Shown: positions 1-9,142, counted from the first letter of the stretch. The stretch: 64,000 bases of DNA from Oscillospiraceae bacterium (GCA_015068605.1 SVKF01000007.1:16946-80945); one strand, 5' to 3'. Numbers and translations are program-made. The notes: generated by a model from the letters alone, not told the origin.

Positions 1-34
1 TTTTCCACCTCATCCACCGCAAGCGGTCCCCCTT

Positions 35-224
35 CCCCTGTGAGGGGAAGGCTTTGAGGAAATACCCACCGGCCCCTCAAAGGGGAAGACTTTGGGGAAA
101 TACCCACCGGCCCCTCAAAGGGGAAGGCTTTGAGGAAATACCCACCGGCCCCTGTGAGGGGAAGGCTTTGAGGAAATACCCACCGGCCCCTCAGAGGGGA
201 AGGCTTTGAGGAAATACCCACCGG
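35..224. repeat. Five tandem 38-bp repeats
   Basis: Five direct copies start at 35, 73, 111, 149 and 187. Each unit opens with CCCCTnnnAGGGG, a small inverted repeat, and ends in AAATACCCACCGG. Copies differ by a few bases, mostly in the hairpin loop. The flank at 1-34 resembles, in inverted orientation, the repeats at 63709-63803 near the right edge, so this may be a dispersed family of intergenic G+C-rich hairpin repeats. There are no spacers, so this is not a CRISPR array. Confidence 0.9.
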
Positions 225-272
225 CTTATTCGCTTGTGGGGGGAAGCCCCCACAAGCATATTTAAATAAGCT

Positions 273-3200
273 TTACTGCATTATAGCCGCATTCTTAAGT
301 GGCATAATTCCTGTTATGTCACTCCATACGAAGGCTTTAATCGAATCAGCTTCAACATCTGCTACCTTTAAGTTATAGTTATATTCAACACCGTCAAATT
401 TAGCAGGAGCTGAAATATTTTTGATTGCGTCAATCATAACCAATTCGTCGCCATTATAGTATGCAATAACTAAAACTGCACTAAACACTTCTCCGACTTC
501 TTTCGCAAATGTCAGATTCACATACGGGTTTTGTGCCGCTTTAAGACCTGCAAGGGTTGTTACAGCATTTGCACCGTCTTTAACTTCAACAGTATCGCTT
601 ATAACAACTTCTTCGCCTTCCACTTCCTTGAATGTAACCTTGCCGTCTGCCTGAATCAAGAGATTGCTGTTTAAGCTCTGCAAGTATGTGTCATCTGTCT
701 TAGTTGCTCCGCCAACTTCATATGTATCGAAGCTTGCTTTATAATAAGCAAATTCATCTGCTAGATAATCAAACTCTACATTATCCCAAAGCAAAGCCGT
801 TCTTTCTTCAGTTGCTGTTTCAAGATGTTCAATAACTGTCAGATAAATCTTCTTTGTATCAAGATTTATTTTTGCTTTGATATCATAGTATGCATGCGGA
901 GAAGTTGCATTTGCACCCATCGTTCTGAAGCATCCTGCACCAAGGTTAGAAGCCTCTGCACCCCAGGCTTCCTGATTCATCCATTTCCAAGTATATGGAT
1001 ATGGTGTATTCGTTTCAAGCCAGGATTTATAAATCCACGAAGCATTACCGCCGTATGATCTCCATATAGCATCAAGGGCAAAGCCACCGCCAAAGTCCAT
1101 TTTTTGTCTTGCTTCTTTATAGTCAGGACTTGCTATTGTATTAGGCCAGAATCTGTAGGATACATCAACGATACCGCCAATAACAGTATTTTTGCTTAAA
1201 TCAACATTAAATTCTTTATCCTGTCCGCCCTGTAATATAACATTTCCAGCCTTTTGGCTATAGATAATCATATCTTCATCAGGATCTTTTACTTCATAAG
1301 CAGTCACGCCGTCAGCCTGAATCTTAAGACTTCTGTTTCGGCTGTGATGATATGCGTCAATGCCTAATTTTTCGTCACCTGCTATACTTGTCGTGAAACT
1401 ATCGAAGGAATCTGCATTATAATTATATTCCTGATTATTAAGGATAACCTTTGGTTCTTTAGACTCTCCTGTCAGGTGAAGATTTTCAATAATTGTAAGA
1501 TAAATCTTCTTTGTATCAAGATTGATTTTCGCCTTTATATCATATACACCGTAAGGGCTGGAAGCTGTCCAGTCTCCGCCGTGAATATTATAAAGTCTTA
1601 AATAACCTGCAGGGAAATCACCTATATTCCACTTGTCAGAGTTCATCATTATGGTCTGACCGGCAACATTAAAATGACAGTTCAGCATCCATGCAGCACC
1701 ACCACCGTAATTTGTCCATCGAGCATCAAACTCAAATCCGTCGCCAAACTTAAATGTCTGAACAGCTGTTTTAGAATCGTTTGGACCCCAATACATATTC
1801 GGATGGAATGTGTAAGAAACATCAACAATACCTTTGTTTATAGGTGTCTTAGACAAATCTGCTGTTTTTTCGCTGAAATAGTTATAATATCCAACTGTTT
1901 CATCTTCCAAGAAAATCCATTCGTCGCCTTCGTCTACAAAAACAGTATTTTCAGAATAAGTAATATCCTTTACATCATCTTCTGAATTATAAGAACATTC
2001 ACCTTCAGCTACAATCAGGAGACTGCTCTGCTGACTGCGAAGCCTTGTCTCTTTTGCAGAAAGCTGATTTTTGTAATAATCAAACACATTTGACTTATAA
2101 TCAAATTCTGCATTGTTAAGAAGAGTTGTGTCTTTAGTCTGATCCTGGTATACAAGATGTTCATTTATTGTAAGATAAACCTTCTTTGCATCAAGATTTA
2201 TCTTCGCATTTATATCATAACTTCCAACAGGACCTGACTGTTCCATTCCAATAAGTCTTAAACGACCTGCTTCATTCATAATCCAGCCTTCAGGATTCAT
2301 CATAACTTCCGTTGAGCCTATTCTGAATTTACTGTTCTTCAACTGTTGAGCTGACATATCAGCTGTTGACCACTCTGCATTAAAATTAAAGCCGTTGCCA
2401 AATTCAAAGGTTTGAACTGCCCTTTCAGGTCTATCTGTCCCACCCAAAGCATTCGGGCTGAACTTAAGGGAAACATTAACAATACCCGATGTTACAGCTT
2501 TGCTCTCCAAATCAACAAAATGTGTATAGTTTCCGCCACATTCTAATGTGATGTTTGCGTCGCTGTCCTTCACGAATGTATATCCATCAGGATATGTGCG
2601 TGTTACAACTTCTTCAACATTTTCAAAATTCTTATATGAAGCTGTTCCCTCTGTGCTGATATTTAAATAATAATTACAGCTGTAGAACGGGTCATATTCA
2701 TCCTCGCCATAGGTTGATTCAAAGCTTTCTGTGAAATAACCGAATGAATCAGCATTGTAATCATGGTCTCCGTTATAAATAACTACAGGTTCTGATGCAC
2801 CGCCTGATAAAGTTTCTGTTTCTGTAATTGTAAGGCTAACCTTACTTGTTGTAAGATTAATCTTTGCGTCTACTGCATAATAAAGCGATGGAGCTGTTGC
2901 TGATTCACTGCCAACCGCTCTGAACATTCCGGCGTCAACTCCGCCTGTTCCGTCTGCATTAAACTTAACAAGTTCTGTTCCGTCTACCGAGAACATACCT
3001 CCCTTAAGCCATGTGCTGTATGAGCCATATTCAACCCACTGTGCATCAAGAACAAAGCCTCCGCCAAAATCAAAGCTCTGTGTTGCAACTGTATCAACAC
3101 TTTCACAAGTATCAATACTTGGAGAGAACGCAAATGATACATTAACGATACCATCGCTTACGCTCTTGCCATATCCTGCCAAATCCGCAGTGAGGCTTGA

Positions 3201-3419
3201 ATCTGCACGGAACTCAAGCATATCATCGTCATAAAACTCATAATAACCGTCCGCCTGAATCAGATTGCTGTTGATTTCTCCATCTGTAAAATCCTCTTCG
3301 CAAATCACATAGTCATCAGCAAACTCATTAACAATATAAGTTTCTCCAAACGCTGATATGCTCATTGTGATAAGCATTACCGCTGACAATAAAATTGCCA
3401 AAACCTTTTTCATTTTCAT
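273..3419 (-). CDS. Large secreted protein with four repeated modules
   Basis: A 1048-residue protein starting MKMKKVLAILLSAVML, a clear signal peptide with probable cleavage near residue 25. Four copies of a ~220-residue module follow. Each carries a GIVxVSxxFxPN strand (near residues 90, 311, 530 and 750) and a KINLxxKKxYLT strand (near 186, 408, 631 and 852), which suggests beta-sandwich domains. The last ~110 residues form a separate domain ending in KAFVWSDITGIMPL, resembling C-terminal domains of clostridial secreted polysaccharide-active proteins. No catalytic motif was recognised. AAAGGAAA lies just upstream of the start. The gene has its own promoter and shares a probable operator with the 7.7 kb locus, so a role in glycan binding or use is inferred. 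Adhesin or carbohydrate-binding scaffold are the main alternatives. Confidence 0.8.
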   Translation of the reverse strand: MKMKKVLAILLSAVMLITMSISAFGETYIVNEFADDYVICEEDFTDGEINSNLIQADGYYEFYDDDMLEFRADSSLTADLAGYGKSVSDGIVNVSFAFSPSIDTCESVDTVATQSFDFGGGFVLDAQWVEYGSYSTWLKGGMFSVDGTELVKFNADGTGGVDAGMFRAVGSESATAPSLYYAVDAKINLTTSKVSLTITETETLSGGASEPVVIYNGDHDYNADSFGYFTESFESTYGEDEYDPFYSCNYYLNISTEGTASYKNFENVEEVVTRTYPDGYTFVKDSDANITLECGGNYTHFVDLESKAVTSGIVNVSLKFSPNALGGTDRPERAVQTFEFGNGFNFNAEWSTADMSAQQLKNSKFRIGSTEVMMNPEGWIMNEAGRLRLIGMEQSGPVGSYDINAKINLDAKKVYLTINEHLVYQDQTKDTTLLNNAEFDYKSNVFDYYKNQLSAKETRLRSQQSSLLIVAEGECSYNSEDDVKDITYSENTVFVDEGDEWIFLEDETVGYYNYFSEKTADLSKTPINKGIVDVSYTFHPNMYWGPNDSKTAVQTFKFGDGFEFDARWTNYGGGAAWMLNCHFNVAGQTIMMNSDKWNIGDFPAGYLRLYNIHGGDWTASSPYGVYDIKAKINLDTKKIYLTIIENLHLTGESKEPKVILNNQEYNYNADSFDSFTTSIAGDEKLGIDAYHHSRNRSLKIQADGVTAYEVKDPDEDMIIYSQKAGNVILQGGQDKEFNVDLSKNTVIGGIVDVSYRFWPNTIASPDYKEARQKMDFGGGFALDAIWRSYGGNASWIYKSWLETNTPYPYTWKWMNQEAWGAEASNLGAGCFRTMGANATSPHAYYDIKAKINLDTKKIYLTVIEHLETATEERTALLWDNVEFDYLADEFAYYKASFDTYEVGGATKTDDTYLQSLNSNLLIQADGKVTFKEVEGEEVVISDTVEVKDGANAVTTLAGLKAAQNPYVNLTFAKEVGEVFSAVLVIAYYNGDELVMIDAIKNISAPAKFDGVEYNYNLKVADVEADSIKAFVWSDITGIMPLKNAAIMQ

Positions 3420-3484
3420 AATAATTTTCCTTTCATATTATTATTTATATTTTTAATTTTTTTTTACAAAAACCCATTATAATT

Positions 3485-3541
3485 ATTTTACACTAAAATA
3501 ATCATTTCAACAATTCCGCTTTTCCTATCATTTTATGGGGG
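3485..3541 (-). promoter_or_regulatory. Promoter and probable AraC operator upstream of the repeat-module protein
   Basis: On the reverse strand a -35 TTGTTG (3513-3508) and -10 TAAAAT (3490-3485) are separated by 17 bp. Directly upstream, 3541-3517 reads CCCCCATAAAATG, a short gap, then AAAAGCG. The same sequence sits at the same place upstream of the DUF4838 gene at 7754-7730. The shared site abutting the -35 box suggests a common activator; the AraC protein at 7828 is the obvious candidate (inference). Confidence 0.6.
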
Positions 3542-3556
3542 AAACTATATATTTTG

Positions 3557-6500
3557 CTACTTTCTTACCTCTATCATTGGTGCATGGAGAATACCGAATT
3601 CCTTTAAGTTATGCTCATAGCTCCACATTCCGTCAGGAGTATGCCACTGAATTGCACCGTTCCAGTAATCATCAAAGTTCGTATGATGAAGTGAGCCGAA
3701 GCTGTTGTGTCTGTTTCCGTAAAGAATAAGCTTTAATTTATGCTTTCCGGCTTTGAGGCTGTTCACCTTGACCGTGTATGGCTGGATTGCGATAACCCCT
3801 GCATCTTCATTATCAACAAAGGCACGGATAACAGGGCCACGGAAGCCCTCGCATTTTATGTATGCCGCTCCGTCATTTTTCGTCTCAAACTCACTCTCAT
3901 AAATGAGACTTCCGCCATAAAAAGGCATTCCCTGACCCGTTACAGAGCCAAAGCCCTTTTCATTATCGATTGGAACTATCTTTTTATATTTCCCGATAAG
4001 CTTAACATCAAACTCACCTAAAATATACATCCATTCAGGGTTTTTCCGCTCCGCAAAAGGTATTTTAACAATCAACACATTTTCGCCCTTTTTGATTATC
4101 GGAAGCTTGATTGTTTTTATTGATTTATCCGTGAAATATCCCTCAACCTGAGGATTGATTTTTTCATCATTAAACCATATTTCAGCCTCTTCGGGGTGTT
4201 CTATCGCAAGATATGCTCCCTCATAATCAATAGCAGACTCAAGCTTAAACCGCATTGTCAGGCTGTGCTTAACCTCTTCCTCTTTCATAACCCACGGCTG
4301 AACTGTCGTCTCTGTTCGTTTCGGGATTGAAAGTCTGTCACGGCAGATATTGTCAATCCTCATAATTTCTTCTTCAGGCTCAAATTCGCCATCGTCCAAT
4401 TTAAATTCACACTCATCAAGAAGAACAACATTCATTTCTTCACGAGTTACAACAGTTTTCGGAACATACATTTTTTCAAGCAATTCGCCCAAAGCCTCAG
4501 TTTTTCCATTTTCTGACATATTTTCAGTTTCTTCAAGGCGGACAAGCAAGCTGTTATTCAGATAGAAAACATTTTCAAAGACTGTGCAGCCGTTTACGAT
4601 TTTATAATCAATTTCATAGGTTTCACCGCTTATCGTATCAAAAACAATCGGCTTGAAATTGCCCTTAACCCTTATTTTAACAAGCTGAGGGTTTGAAACA
4701 TCCTGACAGGTTTTGCAGGTATTATGAGTACAAATTCTGTGTTCGTCGCCCTTTTCGGCATGGGCGATAAACAGCCACTTATAATCCCCGTCCTGACGCA
4801 TATTATATATGAACTTTCTGGAGGTTTCACCGTCTTCATCGTTAAGCCACACCATTTTTTCGTCTTTAAGAGCTTCAACCAAGGCGATTTTCGAGAACGG
4901 AATATTAACACTCTTTTCGCTGACTTTCTTAACTTCATCGCTCGGAATTGCATCAACATATTTGGGGACATCCCCGACAAATACAACTTTTCCACCCTTT
5001 TCCGCAAACTTTTTCAGGATTTCAACCGTTGATTTGCGAAGTGTCTGACAGCCCGAAACAACTATTGAATCATATTCCATCTGACCCACTTGAAGGCTTT
5101 TCCCGATTTCACCGCACAAATCAGGAAGCATTGCTTCGCTGATAAAGTCAAAGTCCACTGTTCCGAAAAGCAGATACTCGCAAAGCTTTGCAAAGTTGTC
5201 GTCCATATCCTCTCTCGCAAAACCTGTTGTGTCGTTTGGTCCGAAGTTCGCCCAATAGCTTTCAATCGGGTGGATAACTCCAACCTTAACGATTGGCTTA
5301 CCTCTTGTCAAAACCGTGTTTAGTCTTGCATAGTGGTCTTCAAGATATTTATGCTCCTTATACCAAGGGGACTGATAGTTAAAGCTTGCAGGATAGTCTC
5401 TTTTGGCTCTGCCCTCCATTGACACCCATGAAAGGTGGGGAACTCTTACGGTCACGCCAAGAGCTGTCTGCCAGTCGCCGTGGAACTTATAGTCTCTGAA
5501 ATCGTATTCCCAGCCCATAACGCCATTAAGCTCTGATAACATTCCTTCTTTGCCGTATTGATGAACAACGGACTGACACTGCTTTGCCGTTGACAATTCA
5601 ATTCTGTCGCAAAGCACATCGATGCCGGGAAGCCCGAAGCCTCTGTAAAGAGTCATTGTTTCACCGATACAGGTTGTCATTCTGAACATATTTTCTTCGT
5701 CCAAAACGTGACCTGTCAGATAAATATTATTCTCCTCGCACCATTTTCCGACTTTATCCGTAAACGCCTCGGAAAATCTTTTATTAACATGGCAATGATA
5801 ACAATATCTTGCCCGGGACATAACATTATTTTCAAGATTCCAGAAAAGCTCGGGGATTTTATCAACAATATCAAAGCCGTATTCCGCCTTATAGGTTTCG
5901 TCAAAATCAAGTGTCCAGAGCATAACGCCTCTTTCGTCGCCGTGGGCGAACTGCTTTGCCCACATTCTTCCGCAGTTTGGCTCGTCCGTGAAAATCGCAG
6001 GGATTGTTTCACCGAAATCGTCACCGAACTTCTCTTTATATCTTTCGTGAGTCACTTTTATAAACTCGTCAACGGCATCACCGTTCATTGCGTCAACATA
6101 GCAATAATCGTTAAACCACGGGTCGGGTCGGTCGGCACGAAGATAGGCATACCATTTGTTATCAGCCTCATCATCAAAGCCTATTTTTTTGTAAGAAGTA
6201 AGTTCTCCCTCTGCATTAAGGCTTACGGCATAAGCTCCGACAAAATAATATGAATCATTTTCAACGGAGGCTTCCTTGTCAAAATCCACATTCTCCTGCT
6301 TTTCTTTGGTAAAAATAAGAGGACGCACTCTGTATTTTTTATGCTTGGTTACATGACCGCCTGCAAAGCCCGACGGGTATCTGTCCTCATCATAGAGCCA
6401 TGCATACATACCCTCTTCCTTCGCCTTTTCAACGCAGGCAGAAACCAAATCCATAAACTCATCGCCCAAATATTCATGGTCCATTCCCGTTCTTGAATGC

Positions 6501-6670
6501 ATATGGAAACCGCCAAAGCCCATTTCCTTTAAAATTTCAATCTGCTCCGTCAGCATCTCTTTAGTCATTTTGCAGTTCCATGACCAAAACGGCGCTCCTC
6601 TGTATTCACTTGTGGGGTTTTTGAAAAGTTCCCCCGATAAAACTTTTTCCGTGTTCTTTTTGTATAACAT
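3557..6670 (-). CDS. Large glycoside hydrolase-like protein (GH106-like)
   Basis: A 1037-residue protein without a signal peptide, so probably cytoplasmic. The N-terminal region has APFWSWN (about residues 26-32), GGFHMHSRTGMD and AWLYDEDRYPSGFAGG, a pattern I associate with large TIM-barrel hydrolases of the GH106/alpha-L-rhamnosidase-like group. A Rossmann-like segment and C-terminal beta-sandwich regions follow. GGGAG lies 8 bp before the ATG. It is 11 bp downstream of the DUF4838 gene, so the two are one operon working on the same glycan. The exact family and substrate are inference; an uncharacterised hydrolase family with this N-terminus is equally possible. Confidence 0.6.
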   Translation of the reverse strand: MLYKKNTEKVLSGELFKNPTSEYRGAPFWSWNCKMTKEMLTEQIEILKEMGFGGFHMHSRTGMDHEYLGDEFMDLVSACVEKAKEEGMYAWLYDEDRYPSGFAGGHVTKHKKYRVRPLIFTKEKQENVDFDKEASVENDSYYFVGAYAVSLNAEGELTSYKKIGFDDEADNKWYAYLRADRPDPWFNDYCYVDAMNGDAVDEFIKVTHERYKEKFGDDFGETIPAIFTDEPNCGRMWAKQFAHGDERGVMLWTLDFDETYKAEYGFDIVDKIPELFWNLENNVMSRARYCYHCHVNKRFSEAFTDKVGKWCEENNIYLTGHVLDEENMFRMTTCIGETMTLYRGFGLPGIDVLCDRIELSTAKQCQSVVHQYGKEGMLSELNGVMGWEYDFRDYKFHGDWQTALGVTVRVPHLSWVSMEGRAKRDYPASFNYQSPWYKEHKYLEDHYARLNTVLTRGKPIVKVGVIHPIESYWANFGPNDTTGFAREDMDDNFAKLCEYLLFGTVDFDFISEAMLPDLCGEIGKSLQVGQMEYDSIVVSGCQTLRKSTVEILKKFAEKGGKVVFVGDVPKYVDAIPSDEVKKVSEKSVNIPFSKIALVEALKDEKMVWLNDEDGETSRKFIYNMRQDGDYKWLFIAHAEKGDEHRICTHNTCKTCQDVSNPQLVKIRVKGNFKPIVFDTISGETYEIDYKIVNGCTVFENVFYLNNSLLVRLEETENMSENGKTEALGELLEKMYVPKTVVTREEMNVVLLDECEFKLDDGEFEPEEEIMRIDNICRDRLSIPKRTETTVQPWVMKEEEVKHSLTMRFKLESAIDYEGAYLAIEHPEEAEIWFNDEKINPQVEGYFTDKSIKTIKLPIIKKGENVLIVKIPFAERKNPEWMYILGEFDVKLIGKYKKIVPIDNEKGFGSVTGQGMPFYGGSLIYESEFETKNDGAAYIKCEGFRGPVIRAFVDNEDAGVIAIQPYTVKVNSLKAGKHKLKLILYGNRHNSFGSLHHTNFDDYWNGAIQWHTPDGMWSYEHNLKEFGILHAPMIEVRK

Positions 6671-6681
6671 AATCTGTCTCC

Positions 6682-7659
6682 CTAAATCTCTATGTATTTC
6701 GCTAAAATATCACCATATGCGCCAATCGGCGGATTGCCGTGGAGATTAAAATATTCTTCGTCAATATATGAGCCGAAGCTCTTTATCTTACCTATTCCGT
6801 AAGAGGTATACATTTTCATATCCTCGTCCATAACATATTCGTTAAACGGAATTTTAACAGGCGGTTTCTTAAAATCAGAGTAAAGAGCATTGTCAAACCA
6901 ATATTCAAGAACATGACTTGTCTCCGCAGGAAAAATTTTTAAAAGCCCTTCCAAAAGATTTATATATTCAACCCCTCTGTCATCATCCTGTGCATTCATC
7001 GGCTTGTTATGGTCTCTGTCCATGGGTGCAAACTCAAGGAAAACATTTTCGCTTGGTTTAATCGACGGAAGGCATTTTGCATCAGCATAAGCAATATATG
7101 CCGCCTTTGCCTTTGAGTCATAAGCCCTTACTCCTTCCGCAACCGCATTGGCAAACAAAATTCCCGTATCTGCTCCCGAATAACCGTTCGCCTTGCATTT
7201 TTCGCAGTTACACTCTCCGTTTGTCATATCGTCAGGCCACAGAAAATAATTATGGGAAGTTTGCTGAAGCTTTTTCGCAAACTCATAGGCTCTTTCCGAA
7301 ATAATCTCATAAGCAAGCTTATTTGACGGGCAAAAGCTCATATCATTCGTTCTTACGCCCTCTTTATTAAGTCTGAAAAGCTCCTTATTTTTGTCAATCA
7401 AATCTCTTGGCAAGAGCCATGACAGGGAATGAAGCTCATATTCAACGGTTATCCCTGCCTTTTCAAGCTCGCTTATAATTTTTCTGCCATCAGGCTTTTC
7501 CAGTGCCTCCAAAAGGCTCCCGATACTGCTTACCGTTCCGTCACCCGAAACTGCAATTTTATGTACTCCAAGGTTTGTAATCTGTGCCTCTTTTGCCCAT
7601 CTTATCCAATGGTCGCACAAATCTTCATATAATATAACAAGTCCTCTTGATTTGCTCAT
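6682..7659 (-). CDS. DUF4838-type carbohydrate-associated protein
   Basis: A 325-residue protein without a signal peptide. The centre has NYFLWPDDMTNGECNCEKCK, a WPDD plus CxCxxC pattern typical of DUF4838 proteins found near glycoside hydrolases, followed by FLEFAPMDRDHNKP and HVLEYWFDNALYSDFKKP. The fold is probably a TIM barrel with a small metal-binding cysteine cluster. It starts at ATG with GGGAGGAG upstream and is the first gene of the operon with the large hydrolase. The promoter faces away from the AraC gene. Catalytic activity is not established; cleavage or binding of a plant or host glycan is inferred from context. Confidence 0.65.
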   Translation of the reverse strand: MSKSRGLVILYEDLCDHWIRWAKEAQITNLGVHKIAVSGDGTVSSIGSLLEALEKPDGRKIISELEKAGITVEYELHSLSWLLPRDLIDKNKELFRLNKEGVRTNDMSFCPSNKLAYEIISERAYEFAKKLQQTSHNYFLWPDDMTNGECNCEKCKANGYSGADTGILFANAVAEGVRAYDSKAKAAYIAYADAKCLPSIKPSENVFLEFAPMDRDHNKPMNAQDDDRGVEYINLLEGLLKIFPAETSHVLEYWFDNALYSDFKKPPVKIPFNEYVMDEDMKMYTSYGIGKIKSFGSYIDEEYFNLHGNPPIGAYGDILAKYIEI

Positions 7660-7697
7660 AATATACTCCTCCCATTCTAATTTAATATTATAGATTA

Positions 7698-7754
7698 ATT
7701 GTATAACATCTTGCGCTTTTAAACAATTACGCTTTTCTATGCATTTTATGGGGG
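7698..7754 (-). promoter_or_regulatory. Promoter and probable AraC operator of the DUF4838-hydrolase operon
   Basis: On the reverse strand a -35 TTGTTT (7726-7721) and -10 TACAAT (7703-7698) are separated by 17 bp. The motif CCCCCATAAAATG ... AAAAGCG lies at 7754-7730, immediately upstream of the -35, matching 3541-3517. The site also lies upstream of the divergent araC-type promoter, so it could mediate autoregulation. Confidence 0.6.
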
Positions 7755-7780
7755 TTATGTTAGATTGTCATTATTATCCA

Positions 7781-7809
7781 TTGACAAAATTTGGGGGGAA
7801 TTGTATAAT
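7781..7809 (+). promoter_or_regulatory. Consensus promoter of the AraC gene
   Basis: TTGACA (7781-7786), a 17-bp spacer and TATAAT (7804-7809), a perfect match to the vegetative consensus. The predicted transcript start near 7816 lies downstream of the upstream TTG at 7765, so translation must begin at the ATG at 7828. Confidence 0.85.
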
Positions 7810-7827
7810 TTGTATTGGGTGATATTT

Positions 7828-8682
7828 ATGATTAACTATACGACCAATCTTATAGCAGGGCGTGACTTTGGGGTTGCCTTTGAGCCAAACCTGGGCAACT
7901 GTCCTATTCACAGCCATTCGTATATTGAAATTGCTTACACCGTTTCGGGTGAGGCAATTCATTCATTAAATGGGGTTAAATCGCCGCTTAACGCCGGGGA
8001 TTATGTTATTATCAACCCCGGCGATATTCACGGATATCAAGTCACAAGTAAAGAGCCTTATGTGGTTATTAACTGTATTCTTAACGCAAGATTCCTATAC
8101 AGCTCCGCAAAGGAAAATAATTTTAAAAATTGCCTTATGAATCCTATGCTCAATTTCAATACATCAAGTCTTTCGGATTTAAACGAAAGTCTTGTTTTCA
8201 CTAACCCCGAGCCCTATATGCGCACTCTCTTTGAGACGCTTATGTATGAATATAATAAAAAGAGCTATAAATACAGGACAATCTGTCGAAATCTTCTCAA
8301 TATCATCCTTTTAAACTCTGCCCGAAAACTCACCCAGGTTTCACAGTCCACCTTCCAACTTACCGAATATATGAAGGACTATATTTCAATACATTATGCC
8401 GAAGATAATCTGTTGCAGAAAATGGGCAAGGAAGTAAACTATTCCCCCTCATATATGAGCACCAAATTCAAAGCGGAAACGGGGATGACCTTTAAAAAAT
8501 TTCTGCAGTCCATCCGAATTGATGCATCTATTTCCCTTCTTCACGAAACGAAAATGTCTATTGCGGAAATTGCTTCCGCTGTGGGGTATAAAGACATAAA
8601 ACACTTTTACAGCACCTTTAAGAAAATTACACACACCACCCCGTCGCAGCACAGACCGAGATATTCTTCCGAGTCAAAATAA
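7828..8682 (+). CDS. AraC-family transcriptional regulator
   Basis: A 284-residue protein when started at ATG 7828, which has GGGTGAT five bases upstream. A longer in-frame reading from TTG 7765 would be translated across the promoter and is rejected. The N-terminal cupin half contains HSHSYIEIAYTVSGEAIH and NPGDIHGY, typical of sugar-sensing AraC regulators. The C-terminal half has two helix-turn-helix motifs, including MSIAEIASAVGYKDIKHFYS. It is divergent from the glycan operon and probably activates it through the shared CCCCCATAAAATG site. Confidence 0.9.
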   Translation: MINYTTNLIAGRDFGVAFEPNLGNCPIHSHSYIEIAYTVSGEAIHSLNGVKSPLNAGDYVIINPGDIHGYQVTSKEPYVVINCILNARFLYSSAKENNFKNCLMNPMLNFNTSSLSDLNESLVFTNPEPYMRTLFETLMYEYNKKSYKYRTICRNLLNIILLNSARKLTQVSQSTFQLTEYMKDYISIHYAEDNLLQKMGKEVNYSPSYMSTKFKAETGMTFKKFLQSIRIDASISLLHETKMSIAEIASAVGYKDIKHFYSTFKKITHTTPSQHRPRYSSESK

Positions 8683-8725
8683 ATTCTTGTTTTTATTTGA
8701 TACGAACGGATTTTTAATATATTTC

Positions 8726-8754
8726 TTGACTTATCCGAATGCTTGTGATAAAAT
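8726..8754 (+). promoter_or_regulatory. Promoter of the hydrogenase maturation operon
   Basis: TTGACT (8726-8731), a 17-bp spacer and TAAAAT (8749-8754). The predicted start near 8761 leaves a leader of about 135 nt before the first gene. Confidence 0.8.
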
Positions 8755-8760
8755 TAACAT

Positions 8761-8880
8761 AGTGAGGTGCGAGGTTCGTCCTTTCGCCAAACATTTTAAA
8801 TTTATCTGATGTCCGAGGTTTCTTTGGCAAAAGGCTTAAGTTAATATTGCATTGCTTACGCCTTTTTGGCGTATTTTTTC
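8761..8880 (+). promoter_or_regulatory. Attenuator-like structured leader of the hyd operon
   Basis: The leader can form mutually exclusive structures. A 3' hairpin, ACGCC (8858-8862) with GGCGT (8868-8872) followed by ATTTTTT, is an intrinsic terminator. AAAAGGC (8829-8835) plus AAG (8838-8840) can instead pair with CTT (8855-8857) and GCCTTTT (8860-8866), an antiterminator. Upstream, GCCAAA (8786-8791) pairs with TTTGGC (8823-8828). GCGAGG (8769-8774) can pair with CC...TCGC (8780-8787), which excludes the preceding helix. The layout is that of a riboswitch or protein-controlled attenuator. I do not recognise a known class, and the ligand is unknown. Confidence 0.6.
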
Positions 8881-8896
8881 ATATATGGAGGTTTTA

Positions 8897-9142
8897 ATGG
8901 AAACGAGAGTTGCACTAATTGGAATTATTATTGAAAACCGTGACTCTGTCGGGAAAATGAACGATATTTTGCACGAATACGGGGAATTTATCATTGGCAG
9001 AATGGGGATTCCTTATGACAAGAAACAGGTTTCTGTTATAAGCGTTGCAATAGATGCGCCCCTTGACACAATCAACAAGCTTTCGGGGAAAATCGGAATG
9101 CTTGACGGAATAACAACCAAGACTATCTATTCTAAAATTTAA
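8897..9142 (+). CDS. TM1266-type iron-only hydrogenase system regulator
   Basis: An 81-residue protein from ATG 8897, with GGAGG five bases upstream; a longer reading from 8852 runs through the leader terminator and is rejected. The sequence METRVALIGIIIENRDSVGK and the ACT-like pattern with GRMGIPYDKKQVSVISVA match the small TM1266 family found beside hydE/hydF/hydG. These are ACT-fold proteins without a DNA-binding domain and are annotated as putative regulators of the [FeFe]-hydrogenase system. hydG follows after 13 bp. Confidence 0.85.
   Translation: METRVALIGIIIENRDSVGKMNDILHEYGEFIIGRMGIPYDKKQVSVISVAIDAPLDTINKLSGKIGMLDGITTKTIYSKI

Noticed and set aside
35..224. CRISPR-like repeat array
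   Set aside because: The repeats are directly adjacent without spacers and differ in the hairpin loop; no cas genes are present.
7765..7827. Longer AraC reading frame from TTG
   Set aside because: It would be translated across a perfect promoter and lacks a ribosome binding site.
8852..8896. Earlier start for the TM1266-type gene
   Set aside because: It lies inside the leader terminator; ATG 8897 has GGAGG at the right spacing.
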